Assembly: GCA_009837685.1 (NCBI GenBank)
Contig: VXTA01000245.1
Coordinates: 1-5,846, forward strand
Source: Chloroflexota bacterium
Lineage (GTDB): Bacteria > Chloroflexota > Dehalococcoidia > Lucifugimonadales > Lucifugimonadaceae
Length of the DNA stretch: 5,846 nucleotides
Direction: 5' to 3'
Position 1 is the stretch's first letter. The number at the start of each line of letters is the position of its first letter. Below, piece by piece: positions 5,350 through 5,846 of this stretch. The notes beneath the pieces are model-generated. The model was not told the origin of the DNA. It made no database searches and saw only the letters and a program-made list of their open reading frames with translations. The position numbers were made by a program, and so were the translations under genes.

Positions 5350-5595
5350 TTACCACCAATAGTTCCAAGAATCGTAAGGAATGCGGCCGGTGAGATGGTA
5401 ATGCCAGCGGTGCCACCATTTAAGACCGCCGAACTCCTTCAGCAACTTGCGTTCCCCATCTCGGGATAGTTCGATGCCTTCTTCTCGAAGAAGGGCTAAC
5501 AATCCGTTCAAGAGTCGGCGCTCGTATTTTTCCCTGTCCATGACCTTGAATTTGGCCCTGGCCGAGCGTCGGATTTCAGCCCTTGTCTCGAACAT
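5350..5595 (-). CDS. Small hypothetical protein, paralogue of the neighbouring C-terminus
   Basis: An 81-residue, strongly basic, probably helical protein of unrecognised function, ending in a Trp/Tyr/His-rich tail (KWWHRWHYHL and WNYWW). Residues in the segment ALLREEGIELS through LLKEFGGLKWW match the upstream neighbour's C-terminus at 19 of 28 positions. At DNA level 5412-5496 matches 5683-5767 at 63 of 85 bases without gaps; 12 of the 22 differences fall at third codon positions of this frame, which supports real coding in both copies. The ATG at 5595 has no clear Shine-Dalgarno sequence, and the frame stays open about 16 codons further upstream. It may therefore be a complete small gene or the truncated tail of a duplicated larger one. 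It ends 35 bp from lepB, tail to tail. Confidence 0.55.
   Translation of the reverse strand: MFETRAEIRRSARAKFKVMDREKYERRLLNGLLALLREEGIELSRDGERKLLKEFGGLKWWHRWHYHLTGRIPYDSWNYWW
5412..5496 (-). repeat. Diverged direct duplication, copy A
   Basis: An 85-bp segment that aligns without gaps to 5683-5767 (offset 271 bp, same orientation), with 63 identical bases by hand count. Both lie in the same codon phase of - strand frames. It marks an old tandem duplication of a coding segment. Confidence 0.75.
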
Positions 5596-5653
5596 TTTGC
5601 CGACTATTTCGATGGCTATTGCAACTGCTCTGAGGAAACTTGGTTACGTTGAG

Positions 5654-5846
5654 TTACCGCTTTCTGAATGGCGGCAGGTGTTGCCACCATTTTCGACTAC
5701 CGAATTCCTTAAGCAACCTCTGTTCCTCTTCTGGCGATAATTCAATTCCTTGTTCGCGCAGGTTGGCCTTAAATTGCACCATGGCTTGTTGCGCGCCCTC
5801 TTTTAGGCCTTCCTCTCTTCCTTCTTTTCTGCCTCTTCGCTCCGCC
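5654..5846 (-). CDS. C-terminal end of a hypothetical protein, cut by the window edge
   Basis: The last 63 codons of a - strand gene that continues past the right edge; the stop is TAA at 5656-5654. The visible part begins with a charged tetrad repeat (RGRKEGREEGLKEG, with Glu-Gly every four residues), followed by a helical segment NLREQGIELSPEEEQ and LLKEFGSRKWW, ending in PPFRKR. Glu-Gly tails of this kind are common at the C-terminus of Rpn/PD-(D/E)XK nuclease-like, transposase-related proteins, which also occur in tandem copies, but the catalytic part would lie outside the window, so this is only a guess. The shared segment with the downstream 81-residue frame shows they are paralogues. 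Confidence 0.65.
   Translation of the reverse strand, partial: AERRGRKEGREEGLKEGAQQAMVQFKANLREQGIELSPEEEQRLLKEFGSRKWWQHLPPFRKR
5683..5767 (-). repeat. Diverged direct duplication, copy B
   Basis: The partner of 5412-5496, lying inside the truncated gene at the right edge. The encoded motif GIELS followed by LLKEFG and KWW is shared by both copies. Confidence 0.75.

Overview
The window reads as one edge of a chromosomal region from a bacterium, most likely a Chloroflexota member of the SAR202/Dehalococcoidia type. That placement is inferred from an ECF sigma factor next to a membrane protein with a long Val/Glu/Lys repeat and a Thr-Pro tail, from a mycobacterial-like dCTP deaminase, from moderate GC and from short palindromic intergenic repeats. 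No marker gene proves the taxonomy.

Layout. Positions 1-156 hold a hairpin-rich leader. A cytosolic SMP-30/gluconolactonase-family enzyme is encoded on the + strand (157-1065). A 200-bp intergenic stretch with two identical 29-bp palindromic repeats separates it from a four-gene block on the - strand. Read in transcription order, that block is: ECF sigma factor (4704-4114), a single-pass membrane protein that is probably its anti-sigma factor (3998-2970), an exported SIMPL/DUF541 protein (2838-1921), and dCTP deaminase dcd (1844-1266). Divergent from the sigma gene, with only 52 bp between the starts, is a type I signal peptidase on the + strand (4757-5314). At the right edge are two - strand reading frames, one complete (5595-5350) and one cut by the window end (5846-5654). 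Their C-terminal parts are paralogous, so they form a tandem duplication.

How the parts may work together (inference). The sigma factor, membrane anti-sigma protein and SIMPL protein form a plausible envelope-stress cassette: an extracytoplasmic sensor, a cytoplasmic sigma factor and an exported effector. The signal peptidase transcribed from the shared 52-bp region is a possible co-regulated secretion function. dcd and the lactonase are housekeeping or catabolic genes with no clear mechanistic link to the cassette.

No tRNA, rRNA, CRISPR array, insertion sequence or canonical intrinsic terminator was found. Nothing here is clearly a new biological system. The parts most worth a second look are the repeat-bearing anti-sigma protein, the small frame coupled to its GTG start, and the duplicated small genes at the right edge.
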